Of a stretch of DNA of 41,538 nucleotides, positions 18,614 to 27,336 are shown in pieces. The position numbers and the translations under genes are program-made. The DNA lies in the NCBI GenBank assembly GCA_947444785.1, contig CANFBG010000004.1:1-41538 (forward strand), in the 5' to 3' direction. The stretch is from Microbacteriaceae bacterium. GTDB lineage: Bacteria > Actinomycetota > Actinomycetes > Actinomycetales > Microbacteriaceae. Each line of letters opens with the position of its first letter. Position 1 is the stretch's first letter. The notes under the pieces were generated by a model that saw nothing but the letters and a program-made list of their open reading frames with translations, ran no database searches and was not told where the DNA came from.

Positions 18614-19624
18614 CTACTCGCCCGGGTAGCGGAGCCCGATCTGGCTCCGGGCATCGTCGAGGATCGACATGATCGCTATGGTCTCCGCCACCGGCATGAG
18701 CTCGCTCTCTGCCAACTCCCCTCGGATCACCCGCTCGAGTTCGATCGCCTGGGCCTGCATTCCCCGCGACTCCAGCCGCTCGTCGAAGCGCTCGATGACC
18801 ACGTTGTCGCCGTCATAGACCGTGAACGCGGTCTGGGCGTACCAGACGGGCTCGATCTCGATTCGGCCCTTCGTGCCCAAGACGGATGCCCGGTTCGGCC
18901 CGAGGGTGTCCAGCGCCGCCTGCAGCACCGACTGCCGGCCGTCGTCGTGGGTCAGGATCAGCGCGATCTGGCGGTCGACGCCGGTCGAGGTCATCGATGC
19001 CGTCGCCGTGATCTTAGAGGGCAGCCCGAGCATGTCCACGGCGAACGAGACGGGGTAGATCCCGAGATCCAGCAGCGCCCCGCCGCCGAGTTCCGGGTTG
19101 TTGATGCGGTGCAGGGGATCGTCGGAGAGCAGCTGGTTGTGATCGGCGAGAACGGTGCGGATCTCGCCGAGGGTGCCGGCAGCGATGATCTCCCGGATGC
19201 GCAGCATGTGGGGCAGGAAGCGGGTCCACATCGCCTCGAGCACGACGACGTCGGCCTCGGCTGCGGCGGCGGCGACCCGCATCGCCTCGCGGGCGTTCAG
19301 CGTGAAGGGCTTCTCGATCAGCACATGCTTGCCCGCGGCGATCGCCAGCAGGGCGTGCTCCGCGTGAAACGGATGCGGCGTCGCCACGTAGACGACGTCG
19401 ACGTCCGCATCCGCCACCAGTTCCTCATAGCTGGAATAGGCCGTCGGGATGCCGAACTCGGCCTGGAACTCTTCGGCCTTCACCAGCGTTCTGGAGGCCA
19501 CGGCCTGGATCGTGAGCCCGGCCGCACAGAGGTCTGTCGCGAAGAGTCCGGCAATGAAGCCCGTACCGAGAATTCCCCAGCGGATCGGCCGGTCGCGGGC
19601 CTTCACATCGCTCTGTTCTGTCAC
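18614..19624 (-). CDS. Gfo/Idh/MocA family oxidoreductase
   Basis: RWGILGTGFIAGLFATDL... Rossmann motif; VATPHPFHAEHALLAIAAGKHVLIEKPFTLN. Confidence 0.9.
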   Translation of the reverse strand: MTEQSDVKARDRPIRWGILGTGFIAGLFATDLCAAGLTIQAVASRTLVKAEEFQAEFGIPTAYSSYEELVADADVDVVYVATPHPFHAEHALLAIAAGKHVLIEKPFTLNAREAMRVAAAAAEADVVVLEAMWTRFLPHMLRIREIIAAGTLGEIRTVLADHNQLLSDDPLHRINNPELGGGALLDLGIYPVSFAVDMLGLPSKITATASMTSTGVDRQIALILTHDDGRQSVLQAALDTLGPNRASVLGTKGRIEIEPVWYAQTAFTVYDGDNVVIERFDERLESRGMQAQAIELERVIRGELAESELMPVAETIAIMSILDDARSQIGLRYPGE

Positions 19625-19722
19625 GATTTCAGCTTCCTATTCGGGGACTCAGCTTCGAGCCAGACTTGCCGGTAGATTTGTCTTCTAATACCCTCACATG
19701 AAGCCGGCCCCGGAACGAAATC

Positions 19723-22700
19723 ATGAGCAGACCCCGACTCCCCATCGCCACGCGTGCCTTCGCCGCGGCCGGCATGGTCGTGGTGCTCGGTGCCGGGTTT
19801 TCCGCACCGGCGCTGGCCGCCGATTCGAGTACCGAGACCTACATCGTGAGCACCTCCGGCGGAACCTCGCTCACCGGTGCGCTGGCGAAGGTGTCGGGTG
19901 AGAACGAGACCGTTCTGCCCCAGGTCGGGTTGGCGACGGCAGACCTCACGCCAGCCCAGGCGAGCATCCTCGATGCGCAGCCCGGGGTGCAGGTCTACGC
20001 CGACGCCCCTGTCGCCCTCGCCGACGTCGAGAACAACCCCGGCTGGGCCTTGGACAGGCTCGACCAGAAGCAGGCCTCGGTCGGCGGGGCGAATCCCAAT
20101 CACCAGTACTGGTACCCGCCCTCGGCCGGCACCGGAGTCAGAATCTACATCGTGGACACCGGCGTCACGGCAGCGCTGAGCGAGTTCAGCGGTCGAGTTC
20201 TGAAGGGCTACGACGCGACGACCGGCTTCGCGGGCGATGGCACGGACTGCTACGGCCACGGCACCGAGGTCTCCTCGGTGGCCGCGGGGGCCACGGCCGG
20301 CGTGGCCAAAGGTGCCACCATCGTGTCTGTTCGCGTGCTCAGTTGCACCGGCAGCGGCAACCAGTCGGGCGTCATCGCCGGGCTGAACTGGATCATGGCG
20401 AACAACCCCGCGGGCACCCCGGCAGTCATCAACATGAGCCTCGCCGGCCTCGATTCCTCAGCAACCACCGTCTACAGCCCAATGGACCAGGCCGTGAAAG
20501 CCGCGGTCGACGCCGGCTTCTTCGTGGCGGTTGCCGCGGGCAACTCCAGCCCCGGCAGCGGCATCTATGCCGCCGACGCCTGCCAGATGAGCCCAGCCCG
20601 CGTGTCCGAGGCATTCACGATGGGCGCCGTTGACGATTGGGCCACCGGCGTCGCGGGCACCGAGGGCCGGGCAGTCTTCTCCGACGCCGGCTCGTGCGTC
20701 GACGCGTGGGCGCCCGGCGTCAATGTGCCCGTCATCACGAAGGCCGGCGTGGCGGACACCCCGAGCGGAACATCCTTCTCCTCGCCTCTGGCGGCCGGCC
20801 TCGCCGCCCTCTACCTTTCGGATAACAGGACGGCCACACCGGCAGCCGTCGGCACCCAGCTGAAGGCATCGGCGCTGAAGGGCGCCCTCATCAACACGTC
20901 TGCCCTCCCGCTGGATGCCACGGTCAAGTTCTCGTCGTCGAGCAACATCTACTGGTCGGCCTCGACCAGCCCGAACCTGATCCTCCAGGTGCCGGTCACG
21001 GTGCCGGACACCACGGTGTCGGGGCTCAGCGTCTCGAATGTGACGCGCACGACCGCGAAACTCGCGTGGACCGCCCCCAGCGCCCTCGAGGTGCGCCTGA
21101 CCGTGACTCAGGGCAGTTCCGTCAGTTCTATCACGGTCCCTGCCGCAACCGGCTACACGCTGACAGGCCTCACCGCGGGCAAGGCGTACTCCGTCGCAGC
21201 AGACGCCGTCAACCAGGGCCTCATCGGCTTCGGCTCGAGTTCGACCAGCTTCACCACCAGCAGCACGGTCACTGCCCCGGGCGTGCCGCGATCGCTGACG
21301 GCAAGCGCCAAGGGCCTGCTCTCGTGGGCGGCTCCAGTCGACAACGGCGGAAGCGCCGTGACCGGCTACCGGGTGCAGGTCTCCTCAGACTCCGGCGTCT
21401 CCTGGGGCGCCGCCATCACCACCACGGCTCTCGGTCTCCAGCTTCCCGATCTTGCCTCCCGGACGAGCTTCCAAGCTCGCGTGGCCGCGGCGAACACCCC
21501 TGGCGGCCAAGGCGATTACACCGCGGCCGCATCGTTCACCACTGCGTCACAGCAACCCGGCGCGCCCCTCACCCTCGTGGTCACCACGAACACCTCAGCG
21601 GGTCTCCGGCTCGACTGGAAGGCACCGACGGACTCCGGCGCCGGCCCGGTCACCGACTACGTCGTCTCTTGGTCTGCGAACCATGGATCGACCTGGACGA
21701 CGGAGACCCGGGCGGCGTCCACCGCCACGAACTTCAGCGGCACGTACCCGGCGCTCCGAACGGGCCAGAGCCTCAGCTATCGGGTTCAGGCCAAGACCGC
21801 CTACGGCACGGGCACGGCCGCCACCGTCTCATTCACCGTGCCGGTCCCCCAGGCGGATGCGCCCACCGGGCTCGCCGCATCCGCAGCCACCTTCGCCGGC
21901 GCGACCCTGACGTGGACCGCCCCGTCGAACGTCGGTGCCGGGCCCATCACCGATTACACCGTGGAGTACTCCACCGACTCCGGCGCGACGTACACGAAGT
22001 ACAGCCACACCGCCTCCGCCGCTACGAGCATCACCCTGAACACCCTCACGCCCAACACGGGATACACCGTTCGCGTCAGTGCAGTGAACCGCTACGCGAC
22101 CGGGCCGGGCACGACGACCACGTTCACCACCCTCGTCGGCACCCCCAGCGCGCCGCGCACGCCGACCGTGTCCTCCAACCTCGTGCTCGGGGCGACCCTG
22201 GGCTGGACCCAGCCGTCGAGCATCGGGGCGGCCCCGATCTCCGACTACCTCGTGAGCTACTCCACCGATGGCGGCTCGACGTTCACAACATACCCGCACA
22301 CTAAGTCCACCGCGACGACCCTCGCCGTCTTGTACCCCGGCGCACGAAGCCTCTCGGCCTATGTGTGGAAGATCCAAGCGGTGAACAGCTATGGCACCGG
22401 CCCCGGCGTTTCTATTTCCTATACGACCCCATCGACCGTCGCGTCCGCCCCCAAGAACTTCGGTGTCGCCTCCTCGTGGGTGTCGAACTTTGCGCCGGGT
22501 CGCCTGACTCTGACCTGGGCTGCGCCCGTGACAGGCGGAGCCGCGCCGATCACCGACTACCTGGTAACCCGGTCAACAGATGGCGGCGTCACGTGGGTCG
22601 TGCTGGCCCATCCGGTGTCAACCAAGACGACCCTGACGATCGCGGTACCGGCGCCGGCGCTTTCCGCGCGATACCGGGTGCAGGCTGTCAACAGCTACGG

Positions 22701-22731
22701 CCCGGGGCTCGTCTCCGAGATCCAGAAGTAG
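19723..22731 (+). CDS. Secreted S8 family serine peptidase (subtilase) with six fibronectin type III-like domains
   Basis: Signal peptide; I9-like propeptide region; catalytic IVDTG, GHGTEVSSVAAG, GTSFSSPLAAGLAALY; six C-terminal ~95-aa FnIII-like repeats (W.AP...I.DY.V..S.D.G.TW/TY). No LPXTG-type anchor seen. Confidence 0.92.
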   Translation: MSRPRLPIATRAFAAAGMVVVLGAGFSAPALAADSSTETYIVSTSGGTSLTGALAKVSGENETVLPQVGLATADLTPAQASILDAQPGVQVYADAPVALADVENNPGWALDRLDQKQASVGGANPNHQYWYPPSAGTGVRIYIVDTGVTAALSEFSGRVLKGYDATTGFAGDGTDCYGHGTEVSSVAAGATAGVAKGATIVSVRVLSCTGSGNQSGVIAGLNWIMANNPAGTPAVINMSLAGLDSSATTVYSPMDQAVKAAVDAGFFVAVAAGNSSPGSGIYAADACQMSPARVSEAFTMGAVDDWATGVAGTEGRAVFSDAGSCVDAWAPGVNVPVITKAGVADTPSGTSFSSPLAAGLAALYLSDNRTATPAAVGTQLKASALKGALINTSALPLDATVKFSSSSNIYWSASTSPNLILQVPVTVPDTTVSGLSVSNVTRTTAKLAWTAPSALEVRLTVTQGSSVSSITVPAATGYTLTGLTAGKAYSVAADAVNQGLIGFGSSSTSFTTSSTVTAPGVPRSLTASAKGLLSWAAPVDNGGSAVTGYRVQVSSDSGVSWGAAITTTALGLQLPDLASRTSFQARVAAANTPGGQGDYTAAASFTTASQQPGAPLTLVVTTNTSAGLRLDWKAPTDSGAGPVTDYVVSWSANHGSTWTTETRAASTATNFSGTYPALRTGQSLSYRVQAKTAYGTGTAATVSFTVPVPQADAPTGLAASAATFAGATLTWTAPSNVGAGPITDYTVEYSTDSGATYTKYSHTASAATSITLNTLTPNTGYTVRVSAVNRYATGPGTTTTFTTLVGTPSAPRTPTVSSNLVLGATLGWTQPSSIGAAPISDYLVSYSTDGGSTFTTYPHTKSTATTLAVLYPGARSLSAYVWKIQAVNSYGTGPGVSISYTTPSTVASAPKNFGVASSWVSNFAPGRLTLTWAAPVTGGAAPITDYLVTRSTDGGVTWVVLAHPVSTKTTLTIAVPAPALSARYRVQAVNSYGPGLVSEIQK

Positions 22732-22759
22732 GGCAGCCCCAAGACAGCCCCGAATAAGG

Positions 22760-22797
22760 AAATGGTCACGGTCCCCTCGAGGATCGTGACCATTTTT
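22760..22797 (+). terminator. Rho-independent terminator after the subtilase gene
   Basis: AAATGGTCACG ... CGTGACCATTT followed by a T-run. Confidence 0.9.
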
Positions 22798-22822
22798 GTT
22801 CAGTATCCGGTGAAACTATCGG

Positions 22823-22894
22823 GCCGCCTATCAGAATCGAACTGATGACCTATTCATTACGAGTGAATCGCTCTACCGACTGAGCTAAGGCGGC
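22823..22894 (-). tRNA. tRNA-Thr (anticodon CGT)
   Basis: Reverse complement GCCGCCTTAGCTCAGTCGGTAGAGCGATTCACTCGTAATGAATAGGTCATCAGTTCGATTCTGATAGGCGGC folds as a cloverleaf; anticodon loop CTCGTAA; no encoded CCA. Confidence 0.95.
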
Positions 22895-23003
22895 CTGTAA
22901 CCCCTGGCAGTTTCCCGCCGAACGGCACAGAGAAATCTTAGTTGATAATCGGGCTGGGTTTCGACCAGAAACGAGGAGCGGAGCCCAATGGTGTCGAATC
23001 AGG

Positions 23004-23696
23004 CTAGAGCAGGCCCCGAAGCTCCCGGTAGGACTCGTCGAGCTTGCTCGGCAGCGAGTCGGGGTCATCGCTCTCGGCCCAGCGGCCCCAGGCGTGGCGC
23101 ATGGTCGACAGGCTGACGAGGGCGATGAGCAGCGCGCGGCTGTGCCAGGCGCCGACGGAGGGTTCGACGGCCCCGGTGGCCCGCGCATCCGCCGCGAGAC
23201 GACGCTCGACGACCTCGGTCAGCACCGTCTCGAGGCTGCGCATGCTGACGACCTTGATGGCGAACAGCTCCGGGTAGTCGCGCATGACCTTGAGGCGCAG
23301 CTGGTGCAGGCTCAGGTCCACGGTCACGCCGAGGGAGAGCTCGCGGACCAGGGCGAAGAGATCCGCTAAGACGTCTCCCCCGGGCTTCGCCTGGGCAAAC
23401 CTCTCGGCGGAGGCGCCGTCGAGCATGAAGGGGCTGTCACCGACGAGGGCGGCATCCTTGGATGGGAAGTAGTTGAAGAACGTGCGCGGCGAGATGTCGG
23501 CCACACGGCTGATGTCATCGACGGTGACCTGATCGAGGCCGTGGTCCCGGGTCAGCTCGAGCACGGCGAACTCGATCGAGCGCCGGGTGGCTCGGCGCTT
23601 GCGCTCCCGGAGGCCCAGGGCCGCGGGGTCATCCCCGATGGGAACCTGCTCGGGCGCGCGCTCAGGCTCGGGCGCGGCTGCCAGCGGAGATGTCAT
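23004..23696 (-). CDS. TetR family transcriptional regulator
   Basis: RRSIEFAVLELTRDHGLDQVTVDDISRVADISPRTFFNYFPSKDAAL: canonical TetR N-terminal HTH. Confidence 0.92.
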   Translation of the reverse strand: MTSPLAAAPEPERAPEQVPIGDDPAALGLRERKRRATRRSIEFAVLELTRDHGLDQVTVDDISRVADISPRTFFNYFPSKDAALVGDSPFMLDGASAERFAQAKPGGDVLADLFALVRELSLGVTVDLSLHQLRLKVMRDYPELFAIKVVSMRSLETVLTEVVERRLAADARATGAVEPSVGAWHSRALLIALVSLSTMRHAWGRWAESDDPDSLPSKLDESYRELRGLL

Positions 23697-23706
23697 GAGT
23701 CAATTC

Positions 23707-23721
23707 TTGCAGACTCTGCAA
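23707..23721. promoter_or_regulatory. Candidate TetR operator palindrome
   Basis: TTGCAGACTCTGCAA, perfect 7+1+7 palindrome, 11 nt upstream of the tetR ATG (23696). Confidence 0.6.
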
Positions 23722-23754
23722 TCTCATGTGTCAGTGCGCCGACCGAATCGCGGG

Positions 23755-25335
23755 CTATTCGGTGCAGCGCGGGTCGGAGGTGGGGGCCTCACCCGTCAGC
23801 AAGTACGTGTCGACCACGCGCTTCACACACGACGAGCTGCCGTAGGCGGTGTGACCCTGTCCGACGTAGGTGACGAGCTGGCCGGTCGAGAGCTGGCCGG
23901 CGAGGGCCTCGGCCCACTTGTAGGGCGTGGCAGGATCCCCCGTGGTGCCGACCACGATGATCGGCGGGGCCCCGTCCGCTGCGACCGCGTGCGGGGTGCG
24001 TGTCGACTTGTCCGGCCAGACCTGGCAGCCGATATCACCGAAGGTCCAGTAGGGGCCGATGACCGGGGCCTCGGCGACGAGCCGGGCATTCTGCGTGGCG
24101 ACCGTCGCCGCATCCGTCGTGACCGGGTAGTCGAGGCAGTTGATCGCCGTGAACGCCTCCGTGGAGTTGTCCTTGTAGGTCCCGTCCGACTGGCGTCCGT
24201 TGTAGGCGTCGGCGAACTGCATCGCCTTCTCGCTCTTGCCGGCCATGACGTCGGCGAACATATCGCTGAGGTACGACCACGCGGTCGCGTCGTACAGCGG
24301 GTACACGATCGCGGTGATCAGGCTCGACGAGCCGAGCTGGCGGCCATCCGCGGTTGCGATCGGTTTCGAGTCGACCTCGGACAGCAGCTGGGAGATGCGA
24401 TTCATGCCGTCATCGACGGAACCCGAGAACGGGCACTTCGATTGGGTCAGACAGTCGGCCATGTACGCCCGCATGGCGTTCTCGAAGCCGACGGCCTGGC
24501 CGAGGCTCACGTCGAAGCCGGAGGAGGTGGGGTCGAGCGCGCCGTCGAGCACCATCCGGCCGATGCGCGTCGGGTACAGGTCGGCATATGTCGAGCCGAG
24601 GAACGTGCCGTACGAGTAGCCCAGATAATTCAGCTTGGTGTCGCCGAGGACCGCCCGCAGCAGGTCCATGTCGCGCGCGGCGCTGGCCGTGTCGACGCGC
24701 TTGAGGAGGTCGCCCGACTTGGCGGCACAGGCATCCGCGAACGCCTTCGAACTCGCCGTGTACTCCGTCAGCCACTGGGCGCTGCCCCGGCCGCCCGGCA
24801 GGATGTCGTAGATGTAGCTGTCCATCCCGGCGCTGTCGAGGCACGTCACCTTGGAGGAGTGACCGACCCCGCGCGGGTCGAACCCGACGATGTCGTACTG
24901 GGCCTGCAACTCCTTGCTGGTGGCAAAGCCCACGCTGTCTTTCACGAAGTCATAGCCGGATGCGCCGGGGCCGCCGGGATTCACCAGCAGCGACCCGAGG
25001 CGGTCACCGCCCGTGGCGGGCTGCCGCACGACGGCGAGGTCAAGATTGCCCGCGGCCGGGTCGGCCCAGTCCAGCGGGGCCGTGACCGTGGCGCACTGCA
25101 TGCCGCCGCCGCAGTCGGACCACTCGATGACCTGCGAGTAGAAGGGCTGGAGGGCCGCATCGACGCTCTCCCCCGTGGGCGTGGACGTGCTGCCGGCCGC
25201 AGGATTCACCGGCACCTTCGTGAAGAACGTCGCGCAGCCGGTCACCGCGAGTGCGAGCACGACGACCCCGGCGATGATGCCGGCGGCCCGGCGAGTGGGT
25301 CTCGTGGATTTCACTCGAGGGGAGGGGGAGGTCAT
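23755..25335 (-). CDS. Alpha/beta hydrolase, tripeptidyl aminopeptidase (TAP/SlpD-like) family, exported
   Basis: Lipobox-like LALAVTGCATFF; LLVNPGGPGASGYDFV; YLGYSYGTFLGSTYADLYP nucleophile elbow; TAP C-terminal domain. Start at 25335 with AAGG RBS. Confidence 0.88.
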   Translation of the reverse strand: MTSPSPRVKSTRPTRRAAGIIAGVVVLALAVTGCATFFTKVPVNPAAGSTSTPTGESVDAALQPFYSQVIEWSDCGGGMQCATVTAPLDWADPAAGNLDLAVVRQPATGGDRLGSLLVNPGGPGASGYDFVKDSVGFATSKELQAQYDIVGFDPRGVGHSSKVTCLDSAGMDSYIYDILPGGRGSAQWLTEYTASSKAFADACAAKSGDLLKRVDTASAARDMDLLRAVLGDTKLNYLGYSYGTFLGSTYADLYPTRIGRMVLDGALDPTSSGFDVSLGQAVGFENAMRAYMADCLTQSKCPFSGSVDDGMNRISQLLSEVDSKPIATADGRQLGSSSLITAIVYPLYDATAWSYLSDMFADVMAGKSEKAMQFADAYNGRQSDGTYKDNSTEAFTAINCLDYPVTTDAATVATQNARLVAEAPVIGPYWTFGDIGCQVWPDKSTRTPHAVAADGAPPIIVVGTTGDPATPYKWAEALAGQLSTGQLVTYVGQGHTAYGSSSCVKRVVDTYLLTGEAPTSDPRCTE

Positions 25336-25363
25336 GGCCTTGCCTTTCGTCACGAAGCTCTGC

Positions 25364-26530
25364 TCAGCCGTTCAGGATGGATGGGTCGCCCTGGGCAATG
25401 GTGATGAGGGCCGCCTCCAGCGCGAGGGCCGGGGCGACGTTCGCGCTGATTCGCCGGCGAGCAGTAGCCAGGGCGTCAAGCACGGCGACCGTCACCTCGG
25501 GCTTCGTCGCCGCCGCTGCAGCGTCGATCTGCGGCTGGATGGCGGAGTTGATCATCGACAGGCCGGAGTGCAGCTGACCCAGGAGGATGTCGCGATACAG
25601 CGAGAGCAGGTCGACGAGGATGCGGTCCAGCCCGTCGCGGAGACTGCGCGTGGCCCGGCGCTTCTGGTCGTCTTCCAGGGTCTTCAGCTGCGAGCGGAGA
25701 GCCATCGGCACGGCCTGGCCGGTCTCGACGCCAAGGGAGCGCAGCGCATGGGCGCGTTCCTGCTCGTCCCGCTCAAGCGTGATCGCCTTGGCGTCGTCTC
25801 CGGCGATCTCCAGGAGCCGTGCGGCGGCGCTGACGGCGGCCGGCACCGTGTGGATGCCGAGGGCCAGCCGAAGGGTCTCGTGGCGTCGTTCGCGGGCATC
25901 CTCGTTCGTGGCGAGGCGGTGGGCCATGCCGATATGGCTCTGGGCCTCGCGGGCCGCGCGTTCGGCCGTGGCCGCATCGACGCCGTCCCGGCGCTGGATG
26001 AGCTTCGCGACCTCCTCGACACGGGGAACCCGGAGGCGCACCGAGCGCACGCGGGAGCGGATCGTGGGGATCAGGTCTGCCTCGCTCGGCGCGCAGAGGA
26101 TCCAGACCGTGCGCTCGGGCGGCTCCTCGAGGGCCTTCAGGAGAACGTTCGAGGTGCGCTCGACCATGCGGTCGGCGTCTTCGATGACCATGACCCGGTA
26201 GCGGCCCACCGACGGAGAGAAATGCGAGCTCGCGACGAGCCTGCGCACCTCCTCGATCGAGATGATGACCTTCTCGGTCGTGAGCACCGCCAGGTCGGGA
26301 TGCGTCTTGGCCTCGACCTGGCGCTGGGTCGCGGGGTCGGAGTCGACGCCCTCCCGGCTCAGCAGTGCGGCGGCGAAGGCGTAGGCGAGGTTCGATCGGC
26401 CGGAGCCGGGGGGTCCCGTGATGAGCCAGGAGTGCGTCATGCTCTCGCTGCCGGGCACTTGGGGCCCCGCAGCCGCGCGGAACACCGCGATGGCCTCGTC
26501 CTGGCCGGTCAGCTCGTCCCACACGGTCAT
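25364..26530 (-). CDS. holB: DNA polymerase III subunit delta'
   Basis: MTVWDELTGQDEAIAVFRAAA...SWLITGPPGSGRSNLAYAFAAALL...VMVIEDADRMVERTSNVLLKALEEPPERTVWILCAPS. Confidence 0.93.
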   Translation of the reverse strand: MTVWDELTGQDEAIAVFRAAAGPQVPGSESMTHSWLITGPPGSGRSNLAYAFAAALLSREGVDSDPATQRQVEAKTHPDLAVLTTEKVIISIEEVRRLVASSHFSPSVGRYRVMVIEDADRMVERTSNVLLKALEEPPERTVWILCAPSEADLIPTIRSRVRSVRLRVPRVEEVAKLIQRRDGVDAATAERAAREAQSHIGMAHRLATNEDARERRHETLRLALGIHTVPAAVSAAARLLEIAGDDAKAITLERDEQERAHALRSLGVETGQAVPMALRSQLKTLEDDQKRRATRSLRDGLDRILVDLLSLYRDILLGQLHSGLSMINSAIQPQIDAAAAATKPEVTVAVLDALATARRRISANVAPALALEAALITIAQGDPSILNG

Positions 26531-26599
26531 TGCACCAATCTACCGTGAGCATCCTGTGCGGGCGGCTGCCCCGGAAACTCGGAACACCGCAGCCAACCG

Positions 26600-26661
26600 C
26601 GTCGAGTTCGTCCAGAACGGCCCAAAACTCTCGGGTTGGGCGGTTCTGGACGAACTCGGCG
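26600..26661. repeat. Long imperfect palindrome between tmk and holB
   Basis: CGAGTTCGTCCAGAAC (26603-26618) / GTTCTGGACGAACTCG (26643-26658) with inner GCCCAA...TTGGGC; no T-tract. Confidence 0.85.
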
Positions 26662-26715
26662 AAGGGTACGGGACACAGTGGGCGGCAGCGCGAGCGCGCT
26701 CGGCTGGATGTACAG

Positions 26716-27336
26716 CTAGAGGAGCGGGGCGATGCGGGCGCGGATGCTCTCGGCTAGTTCGGCGATGGGCAGCGACGCATCCAGCACGAGGAAGCGCTCG
26801 GGCTCGGCGGCGGCCAGGGCGAGGAACGCGTGGCGCACCCGGGCGTGGAACTCGCTCTTCTCCGCCTCAAGCCGATCGAACTTCTTGTTCGCGCTGTCGA
26901 GACGTTCCCGGGCGACGTCCTCGTCGAGGTCGAGCAGGATCGTCACATCGGGCAGGAGTCCCTCGGCCGCCCAGAGGGACAGCTCGCGGATCTCCGTCGC
27001 ATCCAGCACGCGGCCGGCGCCCTGGTAGGCCACGGATGAGTCCAGGTACCGGTCCTGGATCACGATCTCACCCCGGGCCAGCGCGGGACGCACCTTCGTC
27101 GCGATGTGATGCGCGCGGTCGGCAGCGTAAAGCAGGGCCTCGGCCCGGGGACTGATGTCACCGCGGCTGTGCAGCACGATCTCGCGAACCTCGTTGCCGA
27201 ACGGCGTGCCGCCCGGCTCGCGCGTGCGCACGATTTCCCGGCCCTCTGCGGCCAGCCAGTGCCCGAGCAGCTCCGCCTGGGTCGATTTGCCGGAGCCGTC
27301 CCCGCCCTCGAGCGTGATGAAGAGACCGCGCGACAC
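26716..27336 (-). CDS. tmk: Thymidylate kinase
   Basis: LFITLEGGDGSGKSTQAELLGHWL...TREPGGTPFGNEVREIVL...QDRYLDSSVAYQGAGR. GTG start overlaps the topA stop. Confidence 0.95.
   Translation of the reverse strand: MSRGLFITLEGGDGSGKSTQAELLGHWLAAEGREIVRTREPGGTPFGNEVREIVLHSRGDISPRAEALLYAADRAHHIATKVRPALARGEIVIQDRYLDSSVAYQGAGRVLDATEIRELSLWAAEGLLPDVTILLDLDEDVARERLDSANKKFDRLEAEKSEFHARVRHAFLALAAAEPERFLVLDASLPIAELAESIRARIAPLL

Noticed and set aside
23587-25404. 605-aa plus-strand ORF opposite the TAP-like hydrolase
   Set aside because: Antisense shadow spanning two genes; no motifs.
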